Shown in pieces: positions 8,087-17,965 of a stretch of DNA of 64,000 nucleotides. Origin of the DNA: Ascidiaceihabitans sp. (GTDB taxonomy: Bacteria; Pseudomonadota; Alphaproteobacteria; Rhodobacterales; Rhodobacteraceae); contig JAPKAB010000010.1 in NCBI GenBank assembly GCA_028825475.1, positions 1 through 64,000 on the forward strand, read 5' to 3'. Position numbers and translations under genes: made by a program. How positions within the stretch are numbered: the stretch's first letter is position 1; each line of letters starts with the position of its first letter. The notes beneath the pieces were generated by a model that was not told the origin of the DNA, searched no databases, and saw only the letters and a list, made by a program, of their open reading frames with translations.

Positions 8087-9331
8087 ATGATCGGTCGGAG
8101 ATTCTCCAAGATCATTGAAGAAAAAGTCGAACCGAAAGCGTTTGATGACTTCGAGCTACGGCTTGGAGATATGATGCGTGGTGAGCGGGCGACTCTGGGT
8201 AAAAGCCTGTTAGACGTTCAGCGTGAACTTCGTATCAAAGCCAGCTACATCGCAGCCATCGAAAATTCAGATCCAAAAGCGTTTGATACACCTGGCTTTA
8301 TCGCCGGCTATGTCCGCTCTTATGCCCGTTATTTGAATATGGATCCTGATCATGCTTTTGCTGCATTTTGCACCGAAAGCGGGTTCTCAGTTGCACACGG
8401 TATGTCCGCCGAAGCATCTGTTATCAATAAACCAGACCGTGAAGATCGATTGTCGCGCATTGCTGGTGGCGATATCTTCGCATCTCCGAATACGCCATTT
8501 GTACCTACTGGTGAAAATTTCTTGTCTCGGGTTGAACCGGGCGCGATTGGTTCAATGCTGGTTTTACTTGGCTTGATTGGCGCGATTGGCTTTGGCGGTT
8601 ATTCCGTGTTGCAAGAAGTGCAGCGCGTTCAGGTCGCTCCTGTTGATCAGACACCCGTTGTTTTGGCTGATCTTGATCCATTGAACGGTGCTGCAATCGT
8701 ACAGCCGTCCACTGAAATCGCAAACTCTGTCGCTCCACAGGTCTTAGACAACCCACGCGGTAATGCGCTTGATCGTTTGTATCGTCCTCAGGCCTTGGAT
8801 GTACCTGTACTGGTCGCGCGTGATGCACCGATTGCAAACATTGATCCACGTTCAATTGGGAGCTTCACGGCACCAGTTTTCAACGACACTGACAACAATT
8901 TGATTGCAGGTATCAATGGTGCCTTGGCTGAAGCCAACGGTGTTGTTGTGCCACAGGTTGTTGAGGGTCTCGCACCAGCTTTGCAAATGGTTGCAGCATA
9001 CCCGTCTTGGGTCCGTGTTCGGTCTGCGGAAGGCACTGTGATATTTGAAACGGTTATGGAAAAGGGTGACACATGGACCGTACCGTCCACTGTTGAACCT
9101 GCAACGCTGCGCACTGGCGAAAGCGGCGCGATCTACTTTGCGATGGCGGGGGACTGCTATGGTCCTGCTGGCGCACCTGGTAGCGTGACATCGAATTTGC
9201 CATTGGTGCAAGCAGCGTTGGTAGAATTGTTTGAACCAGCTCCCCTGACCAGCGAAACAACATTGGGTCGTATGGTAGCTGATCTATCAGCGATCGACCC
9301 ACTGGCTGCTGTGCCGTGCCAAGCCAACTAA
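8087..9331 (+). CDS. rodZ: RodZ-like cytoskeletal/HTH membrane protein
   Basis: 414 residues with RodZ architecture. An N-terminal Xre-type helix-turn-helix lies around residues 25-95 (LLDVQRELRIKASYIAAIEN, then PGFIAGYVRSYARYL), a single transmembrane segment around 153-175, a long low-complexity periplasmic stretch, and a C-terminal DUF4115 domain with WVRVRSAEGTVIFE. In other bacteria RodZ bridges MreB to the peptidoglycan elongation machinery and helps keep rod shape. The order rodZ then ispG is also found in Escherichia coli. The ATG at 8087 follows GGGGCAGGGTT. No terminator is visible before ispG (116 bp). Confidence 0.82.
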   Translation: MIGRRFSKIIEEKVEPKAFDDFELRLGDMMRGERATLGKSLLDVQRELRIKASYIAAIENSDPKAFDTPGFIAGYVRSYARYLNMDPDHAFAAFCTESGFSVAHGMSAEASVINKPDREDRLSRIAGGDIFASPNTPFVPTGENFLSRVEPGAIGSMLVLLGLIGAIGFGGYSVLQEVQRVQVAPVDQTPVVLADLDPLNGAAIVQPSTEIANSVAPQVLDNPRGNALDRLYRPQALDVPVLVARDAPIANIDPRSIGSFTAPVFNDTDNNLIAGINGALAEANGVVVPQVVEGLAPALQMVAAYPSWVRVRSAEGTVIFETVMEKGDTWTVPSTVEPATLRTGESGAIYFAMAGDCYGPAGAPGSVTSNLPLVQAALVELFEPAPLTSETTLGRMVADLSAIDPLAAVPCQAN

Positions 9332-9447
9332 GCCTTTATTCGCATCTCTGACATTTGTGTCGATTAATCCTGCTCCCAAAGGTTGCAGCGGGGCGATGGG
9401 CGGACTATTTCCTAAGTAACAATTCGTTATGCAAAGGCCATTAGCTC

Positions 9448-10575
9448 ATGTCGCTTAATCACATTCGTCCTTGGCGCAATATTTACCGTCGTAAAAGCCG
9501 TCAGATTATGGTTGGTAACGTGCCTGTTGGCGGCGATGCCCCGATCACAGTGCAGACGATGACCAATACGTTGACTACTGACCCTTCTGCTACGATCAAA
9601 CAGATCATTGCAGCGGCAGAGGCTGGTGCTGATATTGTACGCGTTTCAGTGCCTGACCCTGAAAGTGCTGCGGCGATGAAGGAGATTTGTCGCGAAAGCC
9701 CTGTACCGATCGTGGCCGATATTCACTTCCACTACAAACGAGGGATTGAGGCCGCTGAGGCGGGGGCTGCATGCCTTCGGATCAACCCAGGCAACATCGG
9801 CGACGAAAAGCGGATAAAAGAAGTCATTAAGGCCGCTAAAGACAATAACTGTTCCATCCGTATTGGTGTGAATGCTGGTAGCCTTGAGAAAGAGCTGTTG
9901 GAGAAATACGGCGAGCCATGCCCAGATGCGATGGTCGAAAGTGGCTTGAACCATATCAAAATCTTGCAAGACAACGATTTCCACGAATTCAAGATCAGCT
10001 GTAAAGCGTCTGACGTATTCATGGCAGCAGCCGCATACCAGCAGTTGGCTGAAGCGACCGACGCACCGATCCACCTTGGGATAACTGAGGCGGGTGGGCT
10101 TACCACTGGCACGATCAAATCGGCCATTGGGATGGGCAATCTGCTTTGGATGGGTATCGGCGATACGATCCGTGTTTCTTTGTCCGCTGATCCGGTTGAG
10201 GAAGTCAAAGTCGGCTATGAAATTCTTAAATCTCTTGGTCTGCGCCACCGCGGTGTGAACATTATCAGTTGCCCATCATGCGCCCGTCAGGGGTTTGACG
10301 TGATCAAAACGGTTGAGATTTTGGAAGACCGTTTGGCGCATATCAAAACGCCGATGAGCCTCAGTATTATTGGCTGTGTGGTGAATGGGCCGGGTGAGGC
10401 GTTGATGACTGATGTTGGTTTTACCGGCGGCGGTGCTGGTTCTGGGATGGTCTATCTGGCGGGTAAACAAAGCCACAAACAAGACAACGCATCCATGGTT
10501 GAACGCATCGTTGAGCAAGTTGAAGCGCGCGCTGAAATGATTGCCAAAGCAGAGATTGAAGCACTCGAAGAATAA
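9448..10575 (+). CDS. ispG: 4-hydroxy-3-methylbut-2-enyl diphosphate synthase
   Basis: 375-residue IspG (GcpE), the [4Fe-4S] reductase that converts MEcPP to HMBPP in the MEP isoprenoid pathway. The N-terminal TIM-barrel half shows [10 protein letters not shown] and [16 protein letters not shown]. The C-terminal half carries the cluster ligands in [11 protein letters not shown] and [10 protein letters not shown]. The length is that of the short bacterial form. It lies downstream of rodZ, as in many proteobacteria, and is closed by a strong bidirectional hairpin at 10601-10635. Confidence 0.96.
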   Translation: MSLNHIRPWRNIYRRKSRQIMVGNVPVGGDAPITVQTMTNTLTTDPSATIKQIIAAAEAGADIVRVSVPDPESAAAMKEICRESPVPIVADIHFHYKRGIEAAEAGAACLRINPGNIGDEKRIKEVIKAAKDNNCSIRIGVNAGSLEKELLEKYGEPCPDAMVESGLNHIKILQDNDFHEFKISCKASDVFMAAAAYQQLAEATDAPIHLGITEAGGLTTGTIKSAIGMGNLLWMGIGDTIRVSLSADPVEEVKVGYEILKSLGLRHRGVNIISCPSCARQGFDVIKTVEILEDRLAHIKTPMSLSIIGCVVNGPGEALMTDVGFTGGGAGSGMVYLAGKQSHKQDNASMVERIVEQVEARAEMIAKAEIEALEE

Positions 10576-10600
10576 GTTGCAACAATCTGTTAATATTACA

Positions 10601-10635
10601 AAAAAGGGCGGTGAACTGAATTCACCGCCCTTTTT
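10601..10635. terminator. Bidirectional intrinsic terminator between ispG and the dsbA-like gene
   Basis: Perfect 15-bp stem (10601-10615 with 10621-10635) around a CTGAA loop. The stem is GC-rich with an A-run on one side and a T-run on the other, so it can end ispG on the + strand and the convergent dsbA-like gene on the - strand. Confidence 0.9.
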
Positions 10636-10657
10636 GAATTTGGGGTGATCCTTAGGA

Positions 10658-11407
10658 TTAACCGCGTTTGTCATTCACAATCATCATCAACTGATCATAC
10701 GGTAAATACCCACGCAGCATTTCGTCCTGAAGCACAAATGTTGGCGTGCCTGTGATCCGCAAAATTTGCGCCAACTCTTTGGTTTTTGCCAAGTTTTCAG
10801 CAACTTCAGGGCCGTTCATTTGCGCTTCAACTGCGGCCATGTCCAATCCGAATGTATTGCCCAAACGGTTTAGGCTGATCATGCTCAGTTCACCGGGGAA
10901 GGTCATCAATGAATCGTTGATCGCTTTGTATGCGTCATCACCTGCGGCCAATTTCACGGCTATGGCAAAGCGTGATGCCAGAACTGATTGTTCACCCAAG
11001 ATAGGGAATTCTTTGACGATTAGGCGGATGTTGCCGTCTGTTTCAAGCATCTTGGCGACTTCGGTGTGCGCTTTGCGGCAGTAGCCACAGCGGTAGTCCA
11101 AGAATTCAACCAATGTGATATCGCCATCAGGATTGCCACCGACGTAAGAATAACCATCGTTGAACAAGGCTTCAGCGTTGTCGCTGACCAAGTTCAGGTC
11201 TGCCTGAGCCGCTTCTTGTTGTTGGCGTGCTTCGAGTTGGTTGACGGCTTCCATGATCACTTGGGGTTGGTCCATCAAGTAGGCGCGGACTTCTTCGCGG
11301 AAGATGGCGCGTTCTTCATCGCTCATGTTTGTGAGATCTAGTGCTGACGCAGGTAGCGCAACAGTGCAGGCTAAGGCTGCTGCGGAAAACAGGTGTGTTA
11401 GGCGCAT
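10658..11407 (-). CDS. Periplasmic DsbA-family thiol oxidoreductase (ScsC/Com1-like)
   Basis: 249 residues. A signal peptide ends in LPASA near residue 22. An N-terminal charged helical region (about 25-75) resembles the trimerisation or stalk region of ScsC-type proteins. A thioredoxin-fold domain follows with active-site CGYC in FLDYRCGYCRKAH and the cis-proline loop TGTPTFV. It likely oxidises or shuffles disulfides of envelope proteins. It lies three bases downstream of the M48/TPR gene, so the two form an operon. An isomerase-like rather than pure oxidase role is possible given the N-terminal helical region. Confidence 0.85.
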   Translation of the reverse strand: MRLTHLFSAAALACTVALPASALDLTNMSDEERAIFREEVRAYLMDQPQVIMEAVNQLEARQQQEAAQADLNLVSDNAEALFNDGYSYVGGNPDGDITLVEFLDYRCGYCRKAHTEVAKMLETDGNIRLIVKEFPILGEQSVLASRFAIAVKLAAGDDAYKAINDSLMTFPGELSMISLNRLGNTFGLDMAAVEAQMNGPEVAENLAKTKELAQILRITGTPTFVLQDEMLRGYLPYDQLMMIVNDKRG

Positions 11408-11410
11408 GAT

Positions 11411-12751
11411 TTATTTCCTCTTTTTGGTAGCACGTTCAGAAGCAATCAACACATCCTGTGCGCGTTGCCAAGGGCCAGAGCCACGCGGAAGTATTCCCAC
11501 TGCCCGTTTTGAGTGAATTTTTGCATCAGCCATACGCCCAAGTAGGGCGTAACGCTCTGCGGTGGTCAGGGCAGCCATACCCGGTTGTTTTGATTTGGCA
11601 TAGGCCATTGCCAGATCGCGCAGCATGCTGCCATCGCGAAAGTCGATGCGGCGGGATTTTTCTAGGACCGACTTTGCTTTGCTTATGTTCCCAGAGGCGA
11701 GAAGGGCACGCCCATAACCTGCCAGCAACAATGAATTGCGCGGCGCAAGGTTCACAGCACGGGCGTAGGCGTTTTTCGCTGCATCAAAATTGCGTGTCTC
11801 GATCAGAATTTGACCGCGTTGATCACGTAAAAACGGGTCTTTGGGGCGCAGCGCAATAGCACCATCGATAGCTTTAAGGGCCTTTTTCGTATTGGAGTTG
11901 CGGTGGTAGGCCACAGCTTCGCGCAAGAGGGCAACATCTTTGTACCCTGTTTCGCCAATACGCCTCAGCGTCCATTTTGGTGCCCGAGTATAAGCGGTTA
12001 TTTTGCCCTTGAGGCGGGCGAACCAATAGTCGGCATCGCTTTCGACAGGCCCTTTGTCCGTTGCCACAAACCCCTCTAAGCTGCGAATACGATCGCGCGA
12101 TAGCGGGTGACTGCGGGTGTAGGGGTCTTGGCGGGTTTCGGCGAGCAGCTCTTGGCCGCGAAAAATCTCAAAAACATCCAACATGCCTTTGCTGCTGATG
12201 CCTGCACGGCGCAGAAAACGCACGCCTGATTGGTCGGCTGACGCTTCTTCTGCCCTCGTATGCTTAAAGAAAATTCGTTGCGCGAGGCTTTGGCTGCCCA
12301 ATGCGATTCCAACTGCTCCGTCAGATGAACCAGCAACCGCCGTAGCGATGGCGAGGGCAATACCAAGGCCAGCAATCGTGCGCGAATTTCCAAGGTTAGA
12401 GAGACGGCGCGTTATGTGGCCGTTGACGATATGCGCTGATTCATGCGCAATCACGCCTTGCAACATATCAGCACGCTGCATTTTGTTGATCAGGCCGTAA
12501 TTGATGAAGATCGCATCATCACCGACTACAAAAGCATTCAAACCGCTATCGTTTACGATCAAAACTTTGACCCGTGTTGGGCTAAGGCCTGCGGCGCGTA
12601 GCACAGGTGCGGCGATTTGTTGAAGTGCATATTCTGCATCAGAGTCGCGCAACAAGCCCCTCGCATGGGCGGTGGCGGTTGTTAGTACCATCAACGCCGC
12701 CATAACAGCGGCAACTATTGACGAGTGGGCAAAGAAACGATGAAAGGTCAT
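11411..12751 (-). CDS. bepA: M48 metalloprotease with TPR repeats (BepA-like)
   Basis: About 446 residues from the ATG at 12751. A signal peptide ends in TATAHA. An M48 zinc-protease domain carries GVIAHESAHIVNGH (HExxH) and a later EEASADQSG segment with the third ligand Glu, followed by tetratricopeptide repeats in the C-terminal third (for example PKDPFLRDQRGQILIETRNF). This is the layout of E. coli BepA/YfgC, which degrades or helps mature outer-membrane proteins such as LptD. The frame extends to an ATG at 12775 and a TTG at 12796; I chose the start giving the most normal signal peptide. It is divergent from the aminotransferase and co-transcribed with the DsbA-like gene. Confidence 0.82.
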   Translation of the reverse strand: MTFHRFFAHSSIVAAVMAALMVLTTATAHARGLLRDSDAEYALQQIAAPVLRAAGLSPTRVKVLIVNDSGLNAFVVGDDAIFINYGLINKMQRADMLQGVIAHESAHIVNGHITRRLSNLGNSRTIAGLGIALAIATAVAGSSDGAVGIALGSQSLAQRIFFKHTRAEEASADQSGVRFLRRAGISSKGMLDVFEIFRGQELLAETRQDPYTRSHPLSRDRIRSLEGFVATDKGPVESDADYWFARLKGKITAYTRAPKWTLRRIGETGYKDVALLREAVAYHRNSNTKKALKAIDGAIALRPKDPFLRDQRGQILIETRNFDAAKNAYARAVNLAPRNSLLLAGYGRALLASGNISKAKSVLEKSRRIDFRDGSMLRDLAMAYAKSKQPGMAALTTAERYALLGRMADAKIHSKRAVGILPRGSGPWQRAQDVLIASERATKKRK

Positions 12752-12773
12752 GGAAACATTAGGAAGGTTTTTC

Positions 12774-13919
12774 ATGCGAACTTCAACCCGTTCCAAAGTT
12801 GATCCCTTTATTGTGATGGATGTTATGGAAGCCGCCCGCCGGGCAGAAGAGGCCGGGCGTCACATTATCCATATGGAAGTGGGCCAACCGGGCACCGGTG
12901 CGCCGAAGGTTGCAACCGACGCATTGGCCCGTGCGATGGTGCAGGGGCCTCTTGGGTATACTGTGGCTCTTGGCCTTCCGGCATTACGGGCGCGGATCGC
13001 GCAGATGTATGGTGAGTGGTATAACGTTGACCTGAACCCAGAACGTGTTGTGATCACTCCCGGATCGTCTGGTGGTTTCCTTTTGGCATTCACGGCACTG
13101 TTCGACAGTGGGGATCGCGTCGGTATCGGCGCACCGGGATACCCTAGCTATCGACAAATCTTGCATGCATTGGGTTTGCAGCCTGTTGATCTGCAAACTG
13201 ATCCTGCCAATCGCCTTCAACCTGTTGGGGCTGATTTTGAGGGAATGGATTTGGCAGGGCTAATGGTTGCCTCGCCTGGGAACCCTACGGGGACTATGCT
13301 GGATCGCTCTGCAATGGGCGCATTGATTGATGCTGCGTCGGCGCAAAAGGCGTCATTCATCAGCGACGAAATTTATCACGGAATTGAGTATGAGGCCAAA
13401 GCGGTCACTGCCCTTGAATTGACCGATGAATGTTATGTCATCAACTCGTTCTCCAAGTACTTTAGCATGACGGGGTGGCGTGTTGGTTGGATGGTTGTCC
13501 CAGAAGATCACGTGCGCGTGGTCGAGCGGATAGCGCAAAACATGTTCATCTGTGCGCCCCATGCCAGTCAGGTTGCGGCGCTTGCTGCGATGGACGCTGG
13601 TGACGAGCTACAAGCCAATTTAGCCGTCTATACGCGCAATCGCTTGTTGATGCTGGAAGGGCTGCCAAAAGCAGGGTTCGACCGCATAGCACCGCCTGAC
13701 GGTGCGTTTTATGTTTATGCCGATGTGTCCGAGATTACGAATGACAGTCGCGCATTGGCTGCAGAAATATTGGAGGGGGCTGGAGTTGCCGTGACACCGG
13801 GTCTTGATTTTGATCCGATCCGTGGACACCAAACGCTGCGCTTTTCTTATGCGCGCAGCACGTCGGACATCGAAGAGGGGTTGGCGCGCTTGCAAAAGTT
13901 CATGGCGGCGAGAGGCTAA
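12774..13919 (+). CDS. Class I/II pyridoxal-phosphate aminotransferase
   Basis: 382 residues from the ATG at 12774, preceded by AGGAAGG; an in-frame ATG at 12750 is possible. Fold-type I aminotransferase motifs are MEVGQPGTGAPK, the SPGNPTGTM cofactor segment, SDEIYHGIEY (the Asp contacting the pyridine N), the Schiff-base lysine in NSFSKYFSMTGWRVGW, and the C-terminal LRFSYARS with the carboxylate-binding Arg. It belongs with aspartate/alanine-type aminotransferases. The amino-acid substrate cannot be told from sequence and there is no pathway neighbour. Confidence 0.88.
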   Translation: MRTSTRSKVDPFIVMDVMEAARRAEEAGRHIIHMEVGQPGTGAPKVATDALARAMVQGPLGYTVALGLPALRARIAQMYGEWYNVDLNPERVVITPGSSGGFLLAFTALFDSGDRVGIGAPGYPSYRQILHALGLQPVDLQTDPANRLQPVGADFEGMDLAGLMVASPGNPTGTMLDRSAMGALIDAASAQKASFISDEIYHGIEYEAKAVTALELTDECYVINSFSKYFSMTGWRVGWMVVPEDHVRVVERIAQNMFICAPHASQVAALAAMDAGDELQANLAVYTRNRLLMLEGLPKAGFDRIAPPDGAFYVYADVSEITNDSRALAAEILEGAGVAVTPGLDFDPIRGHQTLRFSYARSTSDIEEGLARLQKFMAARG

Positions 13920-13985
13920 GCTGAATTCCCATTTGCGATTGACTGGGTTAAGTTGATCAAAAGAGCCAACAAAGGTCTGAGCAGT

Positions 13986-15200
13986 ATGCGACGGGTAATT
14001 CAAACAGCAGCGATGATTTTGACCTTTGCCAATGCGGTAAACGCCCAAGATTTTGGCGTTATTGCGCGTGTTGATCCTGTTGCGAGCGAGATTAAAGATG
14101 GATGGTTTGGAAAATCCAGCGTCGCTTTGCACCTCAGTCAAGGAGTCCCATTTCGGGTGTTCCATCTGGATGCACCTGCGCGGCTTATTGTCGATTTCAA
14201 AGAAGCCAATTGGACAGGCGTAAGTGCCAGTGACATTCTGGAGGTAGATGGGCGGATCACCGCTGCACGGTTTGGCAGCTTTCAAGCCGGCTGGTCACGC
14301 ATGGTTTTGGACTTGAGCGAACCTATGTTGCCGATCGAAATTGGGATGCCCGTTGATAAGGTGACAGGGCAGGCAATTTTGCGCATAGCGCTTGGTCCAG
14401 TTACCGCAGAGGAATTTGCCGCAAATGCGGGATCGCCCCCCAATGCAAATTGGGCACCTGAACAGGCGCGCACACCAGCAGTTGAAAAAATCGACGATGA
14501 ATTTGTTGTAATGATTGATCCAGGGCACGGCGGCATTGATCCCGGCGCTGTGCGTGACGGTGTGAACGAAAAGGACCTGATGCTGACGCTTGGACGTGGG
14601 TTGGCCGAAGCATTGATACGTACAGGCGAGGTTAAAGCATTTCTAACACGTAACGATGATAGCTTTGTTTCTTTGCCCGCGCGTGTTTCGAAGGCGCATA
14701 AAGTGGGTGCTGACCTGTTTATTTCGTTACATGCTGATGCGTTGTCGAACGGGCAGGCGCAGGGGGCAACCGTTTATACACTGTCTGATGACGCAAGTGA
14801 TGCAGCGTCTGCACAATTGGCATCACAACACAATCGCGCTGACATTATCGCTGGCGTTGACCTGAATGGGTCTGACGACGAAGTCGCAAATGTTCTGATT
14901 GATTTGGCACGCCAAGAAACGGGACCCCGCAGCGAAGCGTTGGCTACTGCGTTGCTTGAAATGATCGAAGAAGCGGGTGCGCCGCTTAGCAAGAAACGTC
15001 AAAAGCAAGCTGGGTTTTCCGTCTTGAAAAGTGCAGATATACCTTCTGTCCTGATCGAAGTTGGATTTTTGTCCAGTTCGCGTGATCGTGCAAATCTGCG
15101 TGATCCCGAATGGCGCAATCTGATGATCTCAGCTTTGGTTCAGGCCATCATCGCATGGAAAGCGGATGACGTGGCGACCCGTCCATTGGTGCGCCAATAG
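13986..15200 (+). CDS. N-acetylmuramoyl-L-alanine amidase (AmiC-type)
   Basis: 404 residues from the ATG at 13986, which gives a proper signal peptide (MRRVIQTAAMILTFANAVNA); the frame also opens at TTG 13953. An N-terminal AMIN-like domain covers about residues 25-130. A zinc amidase_3 domain follows with MIDPGHGGIDPGA, the NEKDLML Glu ligand, DLFISLHADAL and the catalytic-Glu region SVLIEVGFLSS. It cleaves the amide between MurNAc and the stem peptide in the periplasm, typically for daughter-cell separation. The next gene is PBP1A, which fits a cell-wall cluster. Confidence 0.9.
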   Translation: MRRVIQTAAMILTFANAVNAQDFGVIARVDPVASEIKDGWFGKSSVALHLSQGVPFRVFHLDAPARLIVDFKEANWTGVSASDILEVDGRITAARFGSFQAGWSRMVLDLSEPMLPIEIGMPVDKVTGQAILRIALGPVTAEEFAANAGSPPNANWAPEQARTPAVEKIDDEFVVMIDPGHGGIDPGAVRDGVNEKDLMLTLGRGLAEALIRTGEVKAFLTRNDDSFVSLPARVSKAHKVGADLFISLHADALSNGQAQGATVYTLSDDASDAASAQLASQHNRADIIAGVDLNGSDDEVANVLIDLARQETGPRSEALATALLEMIEEAGAPLSKKRQKQAGFSVLKSADIPSVLIEVGFLSSSRDRANLRDPEWRNLMISALVQAIIAWKADDVATRPLVRQ

Positions 15201-15240
15201 CGCTACGCAAGTTTCTGCCTACTGAGCACCAAGTCGTGTT

Positions 15241-15269
15241 TTGACCCTAGCGTACCCATGTCATATAGC
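15241..15269 (+). promoter_or_regulatory. Candidate sigma-70 promoter for the PBP1A gene
   Basis: TTGACC (15241-15246), a 17-bp spacer, then TATAGC (15264-15269): five and four matches to the -35 and -10 consensus with ideal spacing. It lies 39 bp before the PBP1A start. Confidence 0.5.
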
Positions 15270-15308
15270 TGGGATAATTAAAGAACATCCTGAAGGGGTG
15301 CGCGCGGA

Positions 15309-17861
15309 ATGTTTCGATTTATACTGTCATTTTTTGGTGGAATTTTCACAACAATAACAATGGGATTGGGCATGATTGCCCTCACCGTTGGTGCAATCTT
15401 TTGGATGTATGGTCGTGATTTGCCCAGCCACGAATCTTTGGCAGAATACACGCCTCCAACGATCAGCCGAATTTATTCGGGCCAAGGTCGCATTATCGAT
15501 GAGTTCGCCAAAGAGCGTCGCTTGTTTGCGCCGGCTGATACAATCCCCGATTTGATCAAGCAGGCCTTTGTCAGTGCGGAAGACAAAAACTTTTACGAAC
15601 ACGACGGATATGATCTTCGCGGTATCGCCTCGGCTGGCTTTGACGCGGTGCGCACCCGTGGGCGCGATGTGCGCGGTGCATCGACGATTACACAGCAGGT
15701 TATGAAGAACTTCTTGCTAGGTGGGGAGCGCAAGGCTGAGCGCAAAATTCAAGAGATCATTCTGGCCTCAAGGATCGAGGAAACTCTTGATAAAGAGGGC
15801 ATTCTCGAGCTGTATCTTAACGAGATTTTCTTGGGCCAAAACAGCTATGGTGTGGCGGCTGCTAGTCAAACGTACTTTAACAAGACCTTGGACGAATTGG
15901 CACCTCACGAGGCCGCAATGCTTGCCAGTCTCCCAAAAGCGCCGTCTCAGTTCCACCCAGTACGTCGCAAGGATCGTCTTCTTCAGCGTCGTAACTTTGT
16001 TTTAAAAGAGATGATGGAGAATGGATATATCACGGAGGCAACCTATAAGGTTGAACGTGAGGCTGAGCTGAAGTCAGTGCAAAATGGAGATTTTGAGAGC
16101 TTCAGAAAAGAATTGCCGCTGCGTGATTATTTCACTGATGAAATCCGTCGCCAGTTGAGTGATGATTTTGGCGAAAGCGAATTTTTCACAGGGGGACTTT
16201 CTGTACGAGCGACAATCGATAATGAAATGCAGCCAATAGCGGCCACTGCCTTGCAACGTCAGCTGGAAAGCTATGACCGGTCGCAAGGCATCTGGCACGG
16301 TACCGGAAAGATAATTCCGTTTGATCAACTGGGTGACGAGGCAACGTGGCGCGAAGCACTGTCTAACATCCGCATTGCGCGCGATATTCGCTTGGAAAAT
16401 GAATGGTTTCCTGCCGTTGTTCTAGAGGTTGGTCAGAATGAAGCGCGCCTTGGCATTGAAAACGTTGAGGAAGACGAAGACGGTCACTGGGTGCCCGCAA
16501 AAGATGTGCAATGGGCCCGCAAACGCAACAGCGATGGTTCGTTGGCTAAGAAAGCCCGTGTTGCAGGCGATCTTGTTGCAGTGGGAGAGGTTGTCCATGT
16601 GCGCCGTATGACGGCAGACAATGACGGTTCCTTTATTCGCTGGACGCTGCGCCAAGTGCCAAAAGTTCAAGGCGGCTTTGTTGCTATGGACGTCGATACA
16701 GGTCGTGTGATCGCGATGCAGGGTGGCTTTAGCTACCAAGCATCCGTGTTTAACCGTGCAACCCAAGCGAAACGCCAACCGGGTTCTAGTTTTAAGCCGT
16801 TTGTTTATGCTGCCGCCCTCGACAGTGGCTATACGCCTGCGACGATTGTTGTGGATGCACCGATTGAGATTAACACACCGCAAGGGCTATGGCGTCCGCG
16901 CAATTCATCCAACAAATTCTACGGCCCAACGCCGCTTCGTACTGGGATCGAACAGTCACGTAACCTTATGACCATTCGTTTGGCCGAAGAGGTGGGGATG
17001 GATACGGTTGCCAACTACGTAGAAAGCTTTGGCGTTTATAACAACATGGGCCGTTTCCTTGCCAACTCGTTGGGCTCAGAGGAAACCACGCTGTATCAGA
17101 TGGTTGCTGCATACGCGATGTTTGCGAATGGTGGTGAGCGTGTTCAACCGACATTGGTTGACCGCGTGCAGGATCGTTATGGTAAAACGATTTATCGCCA
17201 CGATGAACGCGCATGCGATGAGTGCCAGGTTGCCAGTCTTGAGCCGGGTTTTTCGCCGCGGATTATTTCCAACCGTGAGCGGGTCATGGACCCAATCACT
17301 GCCTATCAGCTGACATCAATGATGACAGGTGTTGTGACGCGTGGCACGGCGCGTAAAACGGTTAACTTGTCAGTCCCAACCGCGGGTAAGACAGGAACAA
17401 CCAATGACGCCAAAGACGTATGGTTTGTTGGCTTTACCAAGAATATCGCAGCGGGTTGTTTCATTGGATACGACACACCAAAATCCTTGGGTCGTGGTGC
17501 GTCTGGTGGTGGCATGTGTGGGCCTGTGTTCAACACGTTCATGAAGGAAGCTACTAAGAAATATGGTGGTGGTGATTTTGACGTTCCTCCGGGTGGCTTC
17601 TTTTTGAAGATCGACCGTTTCACTGGCGCGCGTCTTAGCGATGATGCAACAGGCGATAACGTTGTGGCAGAGTATTTCCGTGACGGCGAGGAGCCAGTGT
17701 TTGGCATCGCCTTTGATGGTGGTTTTGCGATGGGTGCAGATTTGCCATTGTTTGAAGAGGTGGGCGTTACATCCCGCCAAGTGACCACATCTACGGGCAA
17801 GAAAGCCGTCGTGGGACCAAAAGCCACCTTTGGAACACTCAGTTCTGGCGGCCTTTATTAG
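15309..17861 (+). CDS. mrcA: Bifunctional penicillin-binding protein 1A
   Basis: 850 residues. A single N-terminal transmembrane anchor (about 8-32) is followed by a GT51 transglycosylase domain with the first catalytic Glu in [13 protein letters not shown] and [17 protein letters not shown] linker/OB-like insert comes next. The transpeptidase domain has SxxK in [10 protein letters not shown], SxN in EQSRNLM and KTG in AGKTGTTND. It polymerises and cross-links peptidoglycan at the inner membrane. The length matches class A PBP1A (ponA/mrcA). It follows the amidase gene and has its own likely promoter. Confidence 0.95.
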   Translation: MFRFILSFFGGIFTTITMGLGMIALTVGAIFWMYGRDLPSHESLAEYTPPTISRIYSGQGRIIDEFAKERRLFAPADTIPDLIKQAFVSAEDKNFYEHDGYDLRGIASAGFDAVRTRGRDVRGASTITQQVMKNFLLGGERKAERKIQEIILASRIEETLDKEGILELYLNEIFLGQNSYGVAAASQTYFNKTLDELAPHEAAMLASLPKAPSQFHPVRRKDRLLQRRNFVLKEMMENGYITEATYKVEREAELKSVQNGDFESFRKELPLRDYFTDEIRRQLSDDFGESEFFTGGLSVRATIDNEMQPIAATALQRQLESYDRSQGIWHGTGKIIPFDQLGDEATWREALSNIRIARDIRLENEWFPAVVLEVGQNEARLGIENVEEDEDGHWVPAKDVQWARKRNSDGSLAKKARVAGDLVAVGEVVHVRRMTADNDGSFIRWTLRQVPKVQGGFVAMDVDTGRVIAMQGGFSYQASVFNRATQAKRQPGSSFKPFVYAAALDSGYTPATIVVDAPIEINTPQGLWRPRNSSNKFYGPTPLRTGIEQSRNLMTIRLAEEVGMDTVANYVESFGVYNNMGRFLANSLGSEETTLYQMVAAYAMFANGGERVQPTLVDRVQDRYGKTIYRHDERACDECQVASLEPGFSPRIISNRERVMDPITAYQLTSMMTGVVTRGTARKTVNLSVPTAGKTGTTNDAKDVWFVGFTKNIAAGCFIGYDTPKSLGRGASGGGMCGPVFNTFMKEATKKYGGGDFDVPPGGFFLKIDRFTGARLSDDATGDNVVAEYFRDGEEPVFGIAFDGGFAMGADLPLFEEVGVTSRQVTTSTGKKAVVGPKATFGTLSSGGLY

Positions 17862-17965
17862 CAATATCGGTTAAGGGGGGCGCAAAGCCCTCCTTACGCG
17901 CTTGCTGTGCTTACAGTGCTGCTTTATCAACTCATTTCTATTCAGTTCCCAATAGCAGGTGCACC

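Noticed and set aside
9646-10248. 200-codon open frame on the - strand inside ispG
   Set aside because: It lies wholly antisense to a highly conserved enzyme and the translation has no domain-like pattern or ribosome site.
13620-14285. 221-codon - strand frame spanning the end of the aminotransferase and the start of the amidase genes
   Set aside because: It runs across two well-supported + strand genes with signal and active-site motifs; its own product is low-quality sequence.
17873-17895. Terminator after the PBP1A gene
   Set aside because: AAGGGGGGC/GCCCTCCTT has a mismatch and no T-tract, too weak to call.
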